Source: Bryobacteraceae bacterium (lineage in GTDB: Bacteria > Acidobacteriota > Terriglobia > Bryobacterales > Bryobacteraceae). From it: a stretch of DNA of 64,000 bases. The stretch spans positions 496,001 to 560,000 of the forward strand of contig JAWKHH010000004.1 of the NCBI GenBank assembly GCA_041394945.1. The letters are read 5' to 3'. Below are positions 17,265 to 26,130 of the stretch, piece after piece; the first letter of the stretch is position 1, and every line of letters starts with the position of its first letter. Position numbers and translations under genes: made by a program. The notes below the pieces were generated by a model that made no database searches, was not told the DNA's origin, and saw only the letters and a list, made by a program, of their open reading frames with translations.

Positions 17265-18668
17265 CTAGAAATCCGCGTGTCCTGGGTACCTCGGGAACGG
17301 AATCACGTCGCGAATGTTGCTCATTCCCGTCAGATACATCATCATCCGCTCGAACCCAAGCCCGAACCCGGAATGTTCAACACCCCCGTACTTCCGCAGC
17401 TCCAAGTACCAGCGATACGCCTCCGGATCCGTCCCGTGCGTGGCGCATTGCTCCGCCACCTTCCGCTCCAACACCTCCAGGCGATCCTCTCTCTGGCTCC
17501 CCCCGATGATCTCGCCGATCCGCGGAGCCAACACATCCATCGCCCGCACCGTCCGCCCATCGTCGTTCTCGCGCATGTAGAACGCCTTGATCTCCTTCGG
17601 ATACCCGGTCACCACCACCGGCTTCCTGAAAACCTCCTCGGTGAGGAACCGTTCGTGCTCGCTCTGCAGATCCGTCCCCCACCGCACCGGATACTCCCAC
17701 TTCTTCTTCGCCCCGGTGATCAACTCCACCGCCTCGGTATACGTGATCTGCTCGAAGCGGTTGGCCACCACGTTCTCGAGCGTCGGGATGAGCTGCTTGT
17801 CGTAGAACTGCTGGAAGAACTCCAGGTCGCGCTGACAGTCACGCATCACCGCCTCGATGATGAACTTCAGGAAATCCTCGGCCAGCGCCTTGTCGCCGTC
17901 GAGGTCGCAGAACGCCATCTCCGGCTCGATCATCCAGAACTCCGCGAGATGGCGGGCCGTGTTGGAGTTCTCGGCGCGGAACGTCGGCCCAAACGTATAA
18001 ACGTTGGTGAAGGCAAGCGCGAAGATCTCCGCCTCCAACTGCCCGCTCACCGTCAGATGCGACGGTCGCCCGAAGAAGTCCTGCCCGAAATCCACTTCTC
18101 CCCCGCCGTCGCGCGGCGGAGCGCCGATGTCGAACGTCGTCACCTGGAACATCTGCCCCGCGCCCTCGGCGTCCGACGCCGTGATGATCGGCGAATGGAC
18201 CAGCATGAACCCGCGGCTCTGGAAGAACTCGTGGACGGCGAACGCCAACCGGTTGCGAACCCGGAACACCGCGCCGAACGTATTGGTACGGGTCCGGAAG
18301 TGCGCGATCTCACGCAGCGTCTCCAGGTTCATCCGCTTCTTCTGGAGATAGTACGTAGCCGGATCGGCCGCGCCGTGCACCGCCAGGCGGCTCACCTTGA
18401 GGTCTGTTGGCTGCTCCTTCCCGGCCGAGGGCACGATCACTCCGCTCGCCTCCACGCACGCCCCGGTGGTCACCTGCGCCATCGTCGCCTCGTCGATCGC
18501 GTCCTTCTCCACCAGAAGCTGCAGATCCGCGAACGAAGACCCGTCGCTCACCTTCACGAAATAGTGCGCCGGAAACTCCGTGCGCGTCTTCACCCAACCC
18601 CGTGCCGTTGCCTCCGCGCCCGGCGCCAGTGCAAGGATGTCACGGACGTACCCGCCTTTTTCGACCAT
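17265..18668 (-). CDS. asnS: Asparaginyl-tRNA synthetase
   Basis: A 467-residue class IIb synthetase. An N-terminal OB fold (TARGWVKTRTEF, FVKVSDGSSFADLQLL) binds the anticodon. It is followed by class II motif 2 (TFRAENSNTARHLAEFWMIEPEMAF) and motif 3 (GFGLGFERMMMYLTGMSNIRDVIPFPR). The RAENSNT segment and overall length favour AsnRS over AspRS. AGGAG lies 5 nt before the ATG. Much longer open reading upstream runs antisense through the next gene and was not taken. Its promoter lies in the 69-base spacer shared with the divergent fusion gene. Confidence 0.95.
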   Translation of the reverse strand: MVEKGGYVRDILALAPGAEATARGWVKTRTEFPAHYFVKVSDGSSFADLQLLVEKDAIDEATMAQVTTGACVEASGVIVPSAGKEQPTDLKVSRLAVHGAADPATYYLQKKRMNLETLREIAHFRTRTNTFGAVFRVRNRLAFAVHEFFQSRGFMLVHSPIITASDAEGAGQMFQVTTFDIGAPPRDGGGEVDFGQDFFGRPSHLTVSGQLEAEIFALAFTNVYTFGPTFRAENSNTARHLAEFWMIEPEMAFCDLDGDKALAEDFLKFIIEAVMRDCQRDLEFFQQFYDKQLIPTLENVVANRFEQITYTEAVELITGAKKKWEYPVRWGTDLQSEHERFLTEEVFRKPVVVTGYPKEIKAFYMRENDDGRTVRAMDVLAPRIGEIIGGSQREDRLEVLERKVAEQCATHGTDPEAYRWYLELRKYGGVEHSGFGLGFERMMMYLTGMSNIRDVIPFPRYPGHADF

Positions 18669-18737
18669 ATCTCCTATTATTGGCTCACCGCCGCGCCAAC
18701 AAGCTAAACTGATTGCATCAGGAGAGATAACACCACC

Positions 18738-21704
18738 ATGACCGGTACCCTGCCGGCCGCCGCGCCGCTTTCGCGCGACAAGATCCTCAACCCCGCCAAC
18801 CTCGCCGCGCTCGACGACCTCGTGCCCGATCAGCCGCTGCTCGTACTGCTCGCGGCCGGTAAGGGGACCCGCTTCGGCTCCGACCCCAAGTGCATCCAGC
18901 TTGTGCACGGTACGCCGCTCGCGCGCCACTCGATCGACGAGTTCCACCGCTCCAACGACGCGCCGTCGGATCCGCCCGCTGTCGTCATCGTCGGCTACAA
19001 GCACGCGGAAGTCTCCACCGCCCTCGGCGCCGACAACGTCTATGTGCTTTCGGCGAACCCCGCCGGCGGCACCGCCTTCGCCGCCTGGGAGGCCTTCTCC
19101 GTCCCCGCGCTCCTCGAGAAAGACCCGCTGCTGATCGTCAGCATGGGCGACCGGATCGTTCCCGCCTCCATCTACCGCCGCTTGTGCGAAACGCATCGCA
19201 ACGGCGGGGCCGAGGCGGCGGTGACGTTTCTTTCCGCCGTCTACGAGCCGCCCAAGAATCGCGGCAAGGGGCGCGTGCTGCGCGACCGCGACGGCCGCGT
19301 CATCCGCATCCTCGAAGAACGCGACGCGCTCCTCGAGCCGGATCCCGTTCACCGCCAACGCCTCCTCGATCTCACCGAGGGTAACTGCCCCCTCTACGTC
19401 ATCCGCGCCTCCACCCTCTACCGCCTGCTGCGCGGCGTCACCAACGACAACGCCCAATCGCAGTTCTACCTCACCGACGTCGTCCAGGCGCTGGCCGCGC
19501 AAGGCAAGGACGTCCGCACCGTCACCACCACCGTCGCCGACCCGGAGTACGACCTGCTCTGCTCCGATGTCACCCAGCCGATGGATCTCGCCCTGCTCGA
19601 AGGCATCCTCTCGTCCTCGCGCGGACTCCTGTTCCCCGATGAAATGGAAGTGGAGCACGCCGCCCGCGCGATTTGCGACGGGCGCCCTCCCGCCCAGGTG
19701 GCCGCCATCGCGCGTCAGTTGAGCGAACTCGCCTCCGCCGCAGTGCGCGAGAAGCTCGGGTTTCATCCCAGCCGCCCCCTCGCCATCGGCGTCTCCGGCG
19801 GGCGCCTCCGCATCGCGTTCATGCATCCCGACATGGCTCGCTTCTTCGGACCCGCCTGGCAGATGCCCATCGGCGCCGGATCGCCATCCGGGGACGAGCA
19901 GATCGTCGTCATTACGCAAGGCGCCTCCGACGGGCGCATTCATCTCTTCCCGGTGAACCCGAAATACCGCGAATCGATCAACTCCGTGCCCTCCGATTTC
20001 GAGCCGATGTATCCCGGCGATGACATCTCCGGCGTCCACGCCTACGAAGGCTTCGGCACGCGCATGAGCGAGAGCCTGCTGCTTTCGCTAGGCTACTTCA
20101 GCGATGAGGAGGTGGCGCGCCGCAAGGAAGCCGGGCTCCCGCTCCCGCCTCCGTCGCTCTGGGTCGGCAACAGCATGCGGCGGCCGTTCGCGCTGGTGGG
20201 CAACGCCATCGCCTCCATGCGCACCCTGCGTACCGGTTCCATCGGCGCCCGAATCCAGGATCATCTCGGCCGCGAGAGCTTCCGCGGCTTGCGCCTCGTC
20301 TCGAGCGGCGCCATTCCCGAAGGCGGCTTCTCGAGTTCGTCCGCCCTCACTGTCGCTACGAAGAACGCCATCAACGCACTCTACGGTCTCGGCATCTCGG
20401 CCGACCTGCTCGTCCACCTCGCCTGCCAGGCCGAGTACGGCACCGGAGTCCGCGCTGGTTCGCTCGACCAGGCCACCGAACAGAAGGGCCGCACCGGCGA
20501 GGGAACGCTCATCTCGTCCAATCCGCGCGAAAACTACCGGATTCTCGGAACGTTCCCCGTGCCGGCCGGCCGCATCGCGATTCTCTTCCCGTACTCGGTG
20601 GAGCGGGACCGCAACGCGTGGCGCTGGTCCGGCGGCGTCTATTCGGAGACCATCGCCGGCGAGGCCGGGGGAACCACCGGCGAGATGCGCAAGATGACCG
20701 GCAAGGCCGCCGAGATCGCGGCGCTGCTCACTCGCCTCCCGGTGGATACGGACTTCTTCAAGGCCGTGGAAGACGATCTCCTCGAAGACGGGCTCCTGTC
20801 GCCGGCCAATCGCCGCGCGACGGCCGGCCTGCTGGCCCGCCTGCCGCTACGCGTCTCGCGCGAACGCCTGCGCGAGCTTGCCCTCGGTAACGCCGAATGG
20901 TACGCCGCGCAGTTGAATGAGCCTTCAGCCGCCGCCTCGGCGGCGATCGAAACGCTGTTCGCCGGCTGGCGCGATCCCGTGCTGCGGCGCGCACTTCCCG
21001 ACGGCAAGACGGTCGCTGAGCGCGGCGTGCCCCTCCGTGCGATGGTGGCGTATCTTTTCGCCGAGGTGGCGAAAAACTTCTTTCTCATTCATCACCCCGA
21101 ACGCTGGATCGAGATGGTGGCGCTCTCGCAGCTCGGCGATACCTGTTACCGGATCGATCCGGAACGCTTGCCGACGCGCGAGGACATGGAAGGCGAGTTC
21201 GCGTGGGACGCCGGCGTGGAAGGTCCCACCCGCCTGAGCGCCTGGCTGGACCGTGCCGGAGCCCAGCCCTACGATTTCAATCGCGGACTCGATGACGCCG
21301 CTCTTAGCGCAGCGGAGCCGCCCGAATTCCACCAACTCGAAGGCGGGAACTTCTTCCGCGGTCTGGCGCTGATCGACTTGGCCGGCGCCATGCTCACCCG
21401 GGCGTTCGGGCGCGCCGCCGTCGCTATACGCGTGAACGCCGCCGGACAAGGGGACTTCTTCCAGGTCCACGTGGACCGCTCACTCGCCGATCCGGACGAG
21501 GTGAAGCGATTCCTCCAGGCTGCCTTCTACCGCCGCTTCGGACTGGCCCCTTCGCCTGCTTTTGTGGAGCCGCATTCCGGCGGCGGGGCCTGCGGCGTCC
21601 GGCTCAGCCGGTACTCGGCGTTGCCCCAACTCATCCGGCGCTTGCAGCGCGAATCGCCTTCACAAATCTTTACCGGCTCTGCTTCCGGCGCATCGTCTTC
21701 TTAG
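18738..21704 (+). CDS. Nucleotidyltransferase-GHMP kinase fusion protein
   Basis: A 988-residue protein with two catalytic halves. Residues 34-310 form a GT-A/Rossmann nucleotidyltransferase with LLAAGKGTRFGSDPKC (37-52), a GGTAFAAWEA segment, and an SMGDR motif in the usual acidic position. The C-terminal half is a galactokinase-like GHMP kinase with the ATP-binding GGFSSSSA motif (about 529-536), GTGVRAGSLDQATEQKG as the galactokinase-type aspartate motif, and a third glycine motif (SGGGACGVRLS, about 946). A kinase making a sugar 1-phosphate and a nucleotidyltransferase using it would give a one-polypeptide salvage route, as in FKP. The sugar is unknown. AGGAG precedes the ATG by about 13 nt. 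Confidence 0.8.
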   Translation: MTGTLPAAAPLSRDKILNPANLAALDDLVPDQPLLVLLAAGKGTRFGSDPKCIQLVHGTPLARHSIDEFHRSNDAPSDPPAVVIVGYKHAEVSTALGADNVYVLSANPAGGTAFAAWEAFSVPALLEKDPLLIVSMGDRIVPASIYRRLCETHRNGGAEAAVTFLSAVYEPPKNRGKGRVLRDRDGRVIRILEERDALLEPDPVHRQRLLDLTEGNCPLYVIRASTLYRLLRGVTNDNAQSQFYLTDVVQALAAQGKDVRTVTTTVADPEYDLLCSDVTQPMDLALLEGILSSSRGLLFPDEMEVEHAARAICDGRPPAQVAAIARQLSELASAAVREKLGFHPSRPLAIGVSGGRLRIAFMHPDMARFFGPAWQMPIGAGSPSGDEQIVVITQGASDGRIHLFPVNPKYRESINSVPSDFEPMYPGDDISGVHAYEGFGTRMSESLLLSLGYFSDEEVARRKEAGLPLPPPSLWVGNSMRRPFALVGNAIASMRTLRTGSIGARIQDHLGRESFRGLRLVSSGAIPEGGFSSSSALTVATKNAINALYGLGISADLLVHLACQAEYGTGVRAGSLDQATEQKGRTGEGTLISSNPRENYRILGTFPVPAGRIAILFPYSVERDRNAWRWSGGVYSETIAGEAGGTTGEMRKMTGKAAEIAALLTRLPVDTDFFKAVEDDLLEDGLLSPANRRATAGLLARLPLRVSRERLRELALGNAEWYAAQLNEPSAAASAAIETLFAGWRDPVLRRALPDGKTVAERGVPLRAMVAYLFAEVAKNFFLIHHPERWIEMVALSQLGDTCYRIDPERLPTREDMEGEFAWDAGVEGPTRLSAWLDRAGAQPYDFNRGLDDAALSAAEPPEFHQLEGGNFFRGLALIDLAGAMLTRAFGRAAVAIRVNAAGQGDFFQVHVDRSLADPDEVKRFLQAAFYRRFGLAPSPAFVEPHSGGGACGVRLSRYSALPQLIRRLQRESPSQIFTGSASGASSS

Positions 21705-21707
21705 CCG

Positions 21708-22133
21708 ATGACCAAATCACTTCTCCTCGCTCTGGCGGTCTCAGCCGCCTCCCTCGCCGCTGCCGACGTCAATGGCAAGTGGACCGCAACCATCGAATCT
21801 CCCCGCGGCGAAATGAAAATGGATTTCGACTTCAAAGCCGACGGCGAGAAACTCACCGGAACCATCGCCAATGCAATGATGGGCTCCTCCGACATCCAGG
21901 ACGGCAAGATCGACGGCGACAATATCGAGTTCAAACAGGCCGTACAATTCGGCGACCGAGAAATGAAGTTCCTCTACACCGGCAAGGTCTCCGGCGACGA
22001 GATCACGTTCACCCGCAAGATGGACGGTGGCGGCTTCGGCGGCGGAGCCGGGCAGGGAAAAGGCGGCGGCAAGGGCGGCCGGAAGGGCGGCATGGGCGGA
22101 CCGCGGGAGTTCAAGGCCACACGGGCAAAGTAG
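21708..22133 (+). CDS. Small secreted protein with a glycine/lysine-rich tail
   Basis: A 141-residue protein with a signal peptide (cleavage near LAAA-DVNG). One beta-rich domain (VNGKWTATIESPRGEMKMDF to FTRKMDGGGFGG) is of a type common in Solibacter-like genomes with no assigned function. The end is a low-complexity G/K/R stretch. It lies 3 bases after the fusion gene and is probably co-transcribed. Periplasmic or extracellular location is likely. Confidence 0.75.
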   Translation: MTKSLLLALAVSAASLAAADVNGKWTATIESPRGEMKMDFDFKADGEKLTGTIANAMMGSSDIQDGKIDGDNIEFKQAVQFGDREMKFLYTGKVSGDEITFTRKMDGGGFGGGAGQGKGGGKGGRKGGMGGPREFKATRAK

Positions 22134-22180
22134 GAAGCGCGAAGGCGCCGGAGCCTTTCCCCGAGCATAGTGCGTCAAAA

Positions 22181-22262
22181 GCGCAAAGGCCGCTCCGGCG
22201 CGACGCGAAACGAGCAGAAACCCGCCGAGCATCCCGAGCCGGAGCGAGTCCGTTTTGCGCGA
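22181..22262 (+). repeat. Dispersed hairpin repeat, copy A
   Basis: The outer arms GCGCAAA (22181-22187) and TTTGCGC (22254-22260) and the inner arms CGCTCCGGC (22191-22199) and GCCGGAGCG (22238-22246) enclose a loop containing AAACGAGCAGAAAC. A second copy with the same arm spacing is at 36658-36740. It is a REP-like mobile or regulatory repeat. Confidence 0.75.
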
Positions 22263-22379
22263 GTTCCTGAGGAGAAACCCGGACTTCCCGGCGCGCCAAT
22301 TGTGGGGCGGGATTCATCCTGATGCGGGCTTTCAGGCCCGCCATTGGCTGCTTCATGAACCGGCGCCGTTCCCTATGTG

Positions 22380-23330
22380 TCACCCTACCGCCGCGAAAGT
22401 TACCCGCGTGCGTGGCGGCTTCTCGAGCGCTTTGCCGTTACTCTCGCCATACGGATAGACGAAGAAATTCAGCGGCTCTCCCTTTTGAGGCGGAGTAAGC
22501 ACGATATCCCGCCCCCGCGTAAACTCCACGCGGTTCTCATCCAGCGCCCCGAAGAAATAGTTGCGGCGGCTCGGGTCTTTGGCCGCCTCCGAGGCGTCCA
22601 CCGGGATCCAGCCGGAGCCTTCGGCGTAGAACTCCGCCCAGCAGTGATATCCGGCGATCTCGCCGGAACGGGCCGCCGGCGGCAGCGGCATCCCGATGAC
22701 AAACTGCGCTGGAATGCCCAGCGCCCGGGCGTAGCCGATAAAGATGGCGTGAAAGTCAGAACAGTTGCCCCGCCGTGTGTCGCACGCGTAGTAAATGTCG
22801 CCCCGGCCCCAGCCCTTGCCGGACTTGTCGTACTTCACGGTCTTCACCACATGCTCGTAAATCGCGCGCGCCTTCTCGAGGTCGGTTCGGGCGCGGGCCC
22901 TGCCCACCACCGCTTGCGCCCACGCGCGAATCTTCCCGTCGAGCGGAACCAGCCGCGCCGGACCCAGGCAGCACGACGGGGCCGCCGCGCCGGCCGAGCC
23001 GCCTGTCCCTCGCCGTTCCCTGCGCGTTACCGTGAAACTCATCTCCACCTGGCTGTTCCCGGCGAGTTGCGTGAACAGGTAGCGATTTCCCCGCTCGCCC
23101 ATGTGCAGCTCCGGTTGCGCCAGCCCCAGGAATCGGAGGTCCATCACTTCTTGGTTCTCATCGGTTTGCGGAACCGGCAGCCACAGAGACACAGTCGACT
23201 TCGGGTCGCTTTCCAGCTCCACCTCGTAACGCACCGACACGGTGCGCTCCGGCCGCTCGATCTTGGTTGCTGAGAGCGTCGGGCCGGCCAACGCCGCCAG
23301 CCCGATCATTCCGCGCCGGCTGAGTGTCAT
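22380..23330 (-). CDS. Transglutaminase-like cysteine protease-fold protein
   Basis: A 316-residue exported protein with a twin-arginine-like leader (LSRRGMIGLAALAG). The C-terminal half is a transglutaminase-like core with catalytic C190 (RRGNCSDFHAIF), H229 (GYHCWAEFY) and D245 (WIPVDASEA). The N-terminal half is a beta-rich region (VRYEVELESDPKSTVSLWLPVP), typical of the bacterial family. A peptidase or amidase role in the periplasm is likely; the substrate is unknown. The ATG overlaps the TGA of the peroxiredoxin gene (ATGA), so the two form a translationally coupled operon. Confidence 0.85.
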   Translation of the reverse strand: MTLSRRGMIGLAALAGPTLSATKIERPERTVSVRYEVELESDPKSTVSLWLPVPQTDENQEVMDLRFLGLAQPELHMGERGNRYLFTQLAGNSQVEMSFTVTRRERRGTGGSAGAAAPSCCLGPARLVPLDGKIRAWAQAVVGRARARTDLEKARAIYEHVVKTVKYDKSGKGWGRGDIYYACDTRRGNCSDFHAIFIGYARALGIPAQFVIGMPLPPAARSGEIAGYHCWAEFYAEGSGWIPVDASEAAKDPSRRNYFFGALDENRVEFTRGRDIVLTPPQKGEPLNFFVYPYGESNGKALEKPPRTRVTFAAVG

Positions 23331-23860
23331 CGTTTCCCGGCCAGCCGGCTGCACGCCGTATAGGCGCCCGAGATGTCGATGGCGGCCGTTCCCTCCTCAA
23401 TGTGTTGGATCCGGCCTTCCTTGTCGATCACGAACGTCGTCCGGTTGGCGATGCCCCGGTCCGCCATCAACACGCCGTAGTCCTTGGATACCTGGCGCGT
23501 GGTGAAGTCGCTCAGCATTGGGAAGGTCACCTCCAGCGACTCAGCGAACTTCCGCTGCGACGGTGTGTTGTCGGTGCTCACTCCGAATACCTGCGTATCG
23601 GCCCCGTCGAACTTCGAAAGGCCCAATTGGTAGGCCTGCATCTCCTTCGTGCAGCCTCCGGTGAAGGCGGCCGGATAGAAGGCGAGCACAACGTTCTTCT
23701 TGCCTTGGAAGTCGGATAGCTTCACGGCCTTTCCGGCAGTCGACGGCAAAGTGAAATCGGGAGCCTTGTCGCCGGTCTTGAGGTGGGTTTTCGGGGGGGC
23801 CTGCGCCGGTGCACTGACGGCGAAGACGAGGATGGCTGCTGCGGTGATGAGGGGTTTCAT
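23327..23860 (-). CDS. Exported peroxiredoxin (Bcp/AhpC-like)
   Basis: A 177-residue thioredoxin-fold peroxidase with a signal peptide (cleavage near APAQ-AP). The peroxidatic cysteine is C70 in FYPAAFTGGCTKEM, with T67 two positions into the usual P-x-x-x-T-x-x-C motif. There is no cysteine five residues later as in PrxQ. The only other cysteine is near the C-terminus, so the resolving partner is uncertain. It reduces hydrogen or organic peroxides in the periplasm. It is the first gene of the operon with the transglutaminase-like gene. Confidence 0.88.
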   Translation of the reverse strand: MKPLITAAAILVFAVSAPAQAPPKTHLKTGDKAPDFTLPSTAGKAVKLSDFQGKKNVVLAFYPAAFTGGCTKEMQAYQLGLSKFDGADTQVFGVSTDNTPSQRKFAESLEVTFPMLSDFTTRQVSKDYGVLMADRGIANRTTFVIDKEGRIQHIEEGTAAIDISGAYTACSRLAGKR

Positions 23861-24114
23861 GCTTCACTCCTGTTCGGGTCGATCGGAATGCGGAAAAGGG
23901 AGGAAGACAGGAGGGAGCAACTGGGATCCGGGCGGCGCCTGCCGCCGGCGAACGTTCCTACGGCTCTCCGGGGAACTGCGTTCGCCTGGCTGTCTGCGGC
24001 GGCGCTGACCAGCGCCGTGGTGGCCGGCCCAGTCATATGTTCCGGCAAGTCTCCATTCCCTTGATCATCCACATAGGCCCCCAGGATACCAGTTGAGCGT
24101 CACCTGATTGAGTG

Positions 24115-25098
24115 TCACGCCCCACCGAACCGGGCCTCGCGTGCTGCCGCCGCCACCCGGTCATCTCCGCGGGCGGCCACCGCTGCGGCCACGGCCGAGC
24201 GCACTTTCACTTCGGTGCGGAACTGCGCCAGCGCTTCGAGCGCCGCCTCCGCGTCCGTCACGCGCCCCTCGCGCACCAGACTCACCAGGAACGCGATCGA
24301 TGGCTCCGTGCGCATCGACGCCACCGCCGCCAGCAGGCTCCTCCGCGGCGGTCCTGTCGATCCATGCCACCGCGCCACGATCGCCTCGAGCGCCGCATCC
24401 TCGCGTGTCGACGCCAGCGCCAGGGCGGCGGCTTCCGCGTTGGTCTCATCCCGATCCTTGAGGAATCGCGCGACGAAATCGAAGGACGCCCGCCGGTCGA
24501 TCTGCATCAGCTCGAACAGGCATTCCGTGGTCACCTGGGGCTCGCTGTCTCCGCCCAACGCCTTCACCCGCAGCGCCAGCGCCGCGTCCGCGCGTCCGCT
24601 CGAGCCGAGCGCCTTCACGCCGCCGATCCGCGCCGCTGGTTCCGGATCCGCCAGCAGATCCACCGCCGTGAAGAGCGCCGCAGGCTCACGCGCGTCCACC
24701 AGGCCAAGCGCGCAGATGGCCCGCAACTCCGCCGCCGTATCCGTCTGTCCGCCGCACACCGGTTCCATCTGTACAAGCCGCACCCCCCGTTCAAAGACGC
24801 CTCCGGCGCAGTGCTCCAGCGTACGCAGCGCTTCGGCGATCGCCTTCTTGCCTTCGCAGCCTGGGTCCGCCGGGCGCTTCCCTTGCGCATCGGCGAGGCG
24901 ATGGAAGGCGTCCACGAGGTCCCTGCCGAGTTCGTTCAGTTCGGCGTCGGCGGCGATCCGGGCCGCTTTCGCCGCCACGAAGCTCGCCCCGCCCAGCGCC
25001 TTCCGCAGCGCGTCGATCGCTCCCGCGGCGCGCGGATCTCGCCGGATGCCGGCCAGCCGCTCCAGTTCCTGTTCGATTCGTCCGCGGGCCACTCTCAC
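24115..25098 (-). CDS. HEAT-repeat-like helical protein
   Basis: A 327-residue alpha-rich protein. The second half is a series of helix pairs (AVDLLADPEPAARIGGVKALGSSG, PQVTTECLFELMQIDRRASFDFVARFLKD and similar) with HEAT/armadillo spacing. The first half has charged helices. There is no signal peptide. Such solenoids act as protein scaffolds, and no partner can be named. The start is GTG at 25098 (or GTG at 25092). It diverges from the nuclease-fold gene at 25138, so their promoters overlap in 39 bases. A much longer open frame upstream is antisense to that gene and was rejected. Confidence 0.65.
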   Translation of the reverse strand: MRVARGRIEQELERLAGIRRDPRAAGAIDALRKALGGASFVAAKAARIAADAELNELGRDLVDAFHRLADAQGKRPADPGCEGKKAIAEALRTLEHCAGGVFERGVRLVQMEPVCGGQTDTAAELRAICALGLVDAREPAALFTAVDLLADPEPAARIGGVKALGSSGRADAALALRVKALGGDSEPQVTTECLFELMQIDRRASFDFVARFLKDRDETNAEAAALALASTREDAALEAIVARWHGSTGPPRRSLLAAVASMRTEPSIAFLVSLVREGRVTDAEAALEALAQFRTEVKVRSAVAAAVAARGDDRVAAAAREARFGGA

Positions 25099-25137
25099 AG
25101 CGTAGCCGGTATAATCGCGAGCGAAAGGAGGGTCGCT

Positions 25138-26094
25138 ATGCCCACCGCGTTCTCCACCGTCGGAGGCAGGCCCCGCGCCGTCACCGGAATCCGCCGCGAT
25201 TCTCACGGCGCCGCGCAATCGCTCGAAGCCGCTATTCCCGATGGCGACACCGTTGGAGTCCACATCGAAGGAAGCGGATCGGTTCGTTTCCTCGGAATCG
25301 ATACGCCGGAGAAGGCGTTCGACATCGAAGGGCAAGGTCGGCCGGCGCTCGATTCGCCGAAATGGGACGCCTATCTCACCAATCCACTCGACCCGGCGCT
25401 CGGTTTGTTTCAGCTCGAAAGCGGACTCGCCGCTCACCTCGCCGCCCGCTTCGCCCCGGGAGCCGGCCGGAATCACCACGCTCACGGCATTCGCGCCCAG
25501 CAGACGCTCAGCGGCCTCGTCAATGGCGACATCGCCGCCATGGGCCAGGCGCCCGCCGACTTCCGCTTCTACCTCGCTTTCGCGTTCGAGGTCTTTGACG
25601 CCTACGGCCGCTTCCTCGCCTTCATCAACCGCAATCAGCCGGACCCGAACACGCCGGGCCCCCGGCCGCTCTCCTACAACGAGCGCATGCTTGAGGCGGG
25701 CGCCGCCATGGCCTACTTCATCTGGCCCAACATCGACCCCTTCCGTTCGCAGTCTATTCTGGACGCCGTCATCGCCCCCGGCCGGGCGCGCGAAACCGCC
25801 GATGCGAGCCCCGCTCTCCGCCGCGCGCGGGAGCTGGTGAAGCAGGCGCGCGCCGCCGGAATCGGTATCTTCGATACGGCCGATCCGCTGCGCTTCGAAG
25901 CCTTCGAGGTCCGCTATCTCGGCCGGCGCGAACCGCCTTCTCGCGCCGTCATCGACCTCTCGAGCGACAGCGACGTGTTGCTTCGTCCCCAGAGCTATCA
26001 CAAGATCCCCAATTCCGAAGACCGCCTGTTCATCCCGTCCGCCTTCGTCCCCTTGTTCGCGGCCAAGGGCTGGAAGCTCGAGGGTTGGTTCTAA
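25138..26094 (+). CDS. Staphylococcal nuclease-fold (thermonuclease-like) protein
   Basis: A 318-residue protein with an SNase-type OB fold at the N-terminus. IPDGDTVGVHI (residues 33-43) and VRFLGIDTPEK (49-59) match the metal-binding and catalytic elements of micrococcal nuclease. D37 is equivalent to D21, R50 to R35, D55 and T56 to D40 and T41, and E58 to E43. The fold is interrupted by about 50 residues before the later FRFYLAFAFEVFDAYGRFLAFI strand. No signal peptide is present. AGGAGG precedes the ATG. It could be a DNase or RNase, and whether it is active is unproven. The next gene follows in the same direction. Confidence 0.7.
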   Translation: MPTAFSTVGGRPRAVTGIRRDSHGAAQSLEAAIPDGDTVGVHIEGSGSVRFLGIDTPEKAFDIEGQGRPALDSPKWDAYLTNPLDPALGLFQLESGLAAHLAARFAPGAGRNHHAHGIRAQQTLSGLVNGDIAAMGQAPADFRFYLAFAFEVFDAYGRFLAFINRNQPDPNTPGPRPLSYNERMLEAGAAMAYFIWPNIDPFRSQSILDAVIAPGRARETADASPALRRARELVKQARAAGIGIFDTADPLRFEAFEVRYLGRREPPSRAVIDLSSDSDVLLRPQSYHKIPNSEDRLFIPSAFVPLFAAKGWKLEGWF

Positions 26095-26130
26095 TGAGGT
26101 AAAATCACACCGGCTGGAGGGCCTTCCGCG

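Noticed and set aside
18669..20039. Upstream extension of asnS to a 924-residue protein
   Set aside because: The extra 457 residues are antisense to the kinase fusion. The ATG at 18668 has an AGGAG site and gives the normal AsnRS length.
23861..24114. GC hairpins upstream of the peroxiredoxin gene considered as a riboswitch
   Set aside because: Two short stems (GGCGGC/GCCGCC and GGCGCT/AGCGCC) are visible but match no known riboswitch core.
24112..25137. Upstream extension of the SNase-like gene
   Set aside because: Antisense to the HEAT-like gene; the ATG at 25138 has a strong AGGAGG and begins just before the fold.
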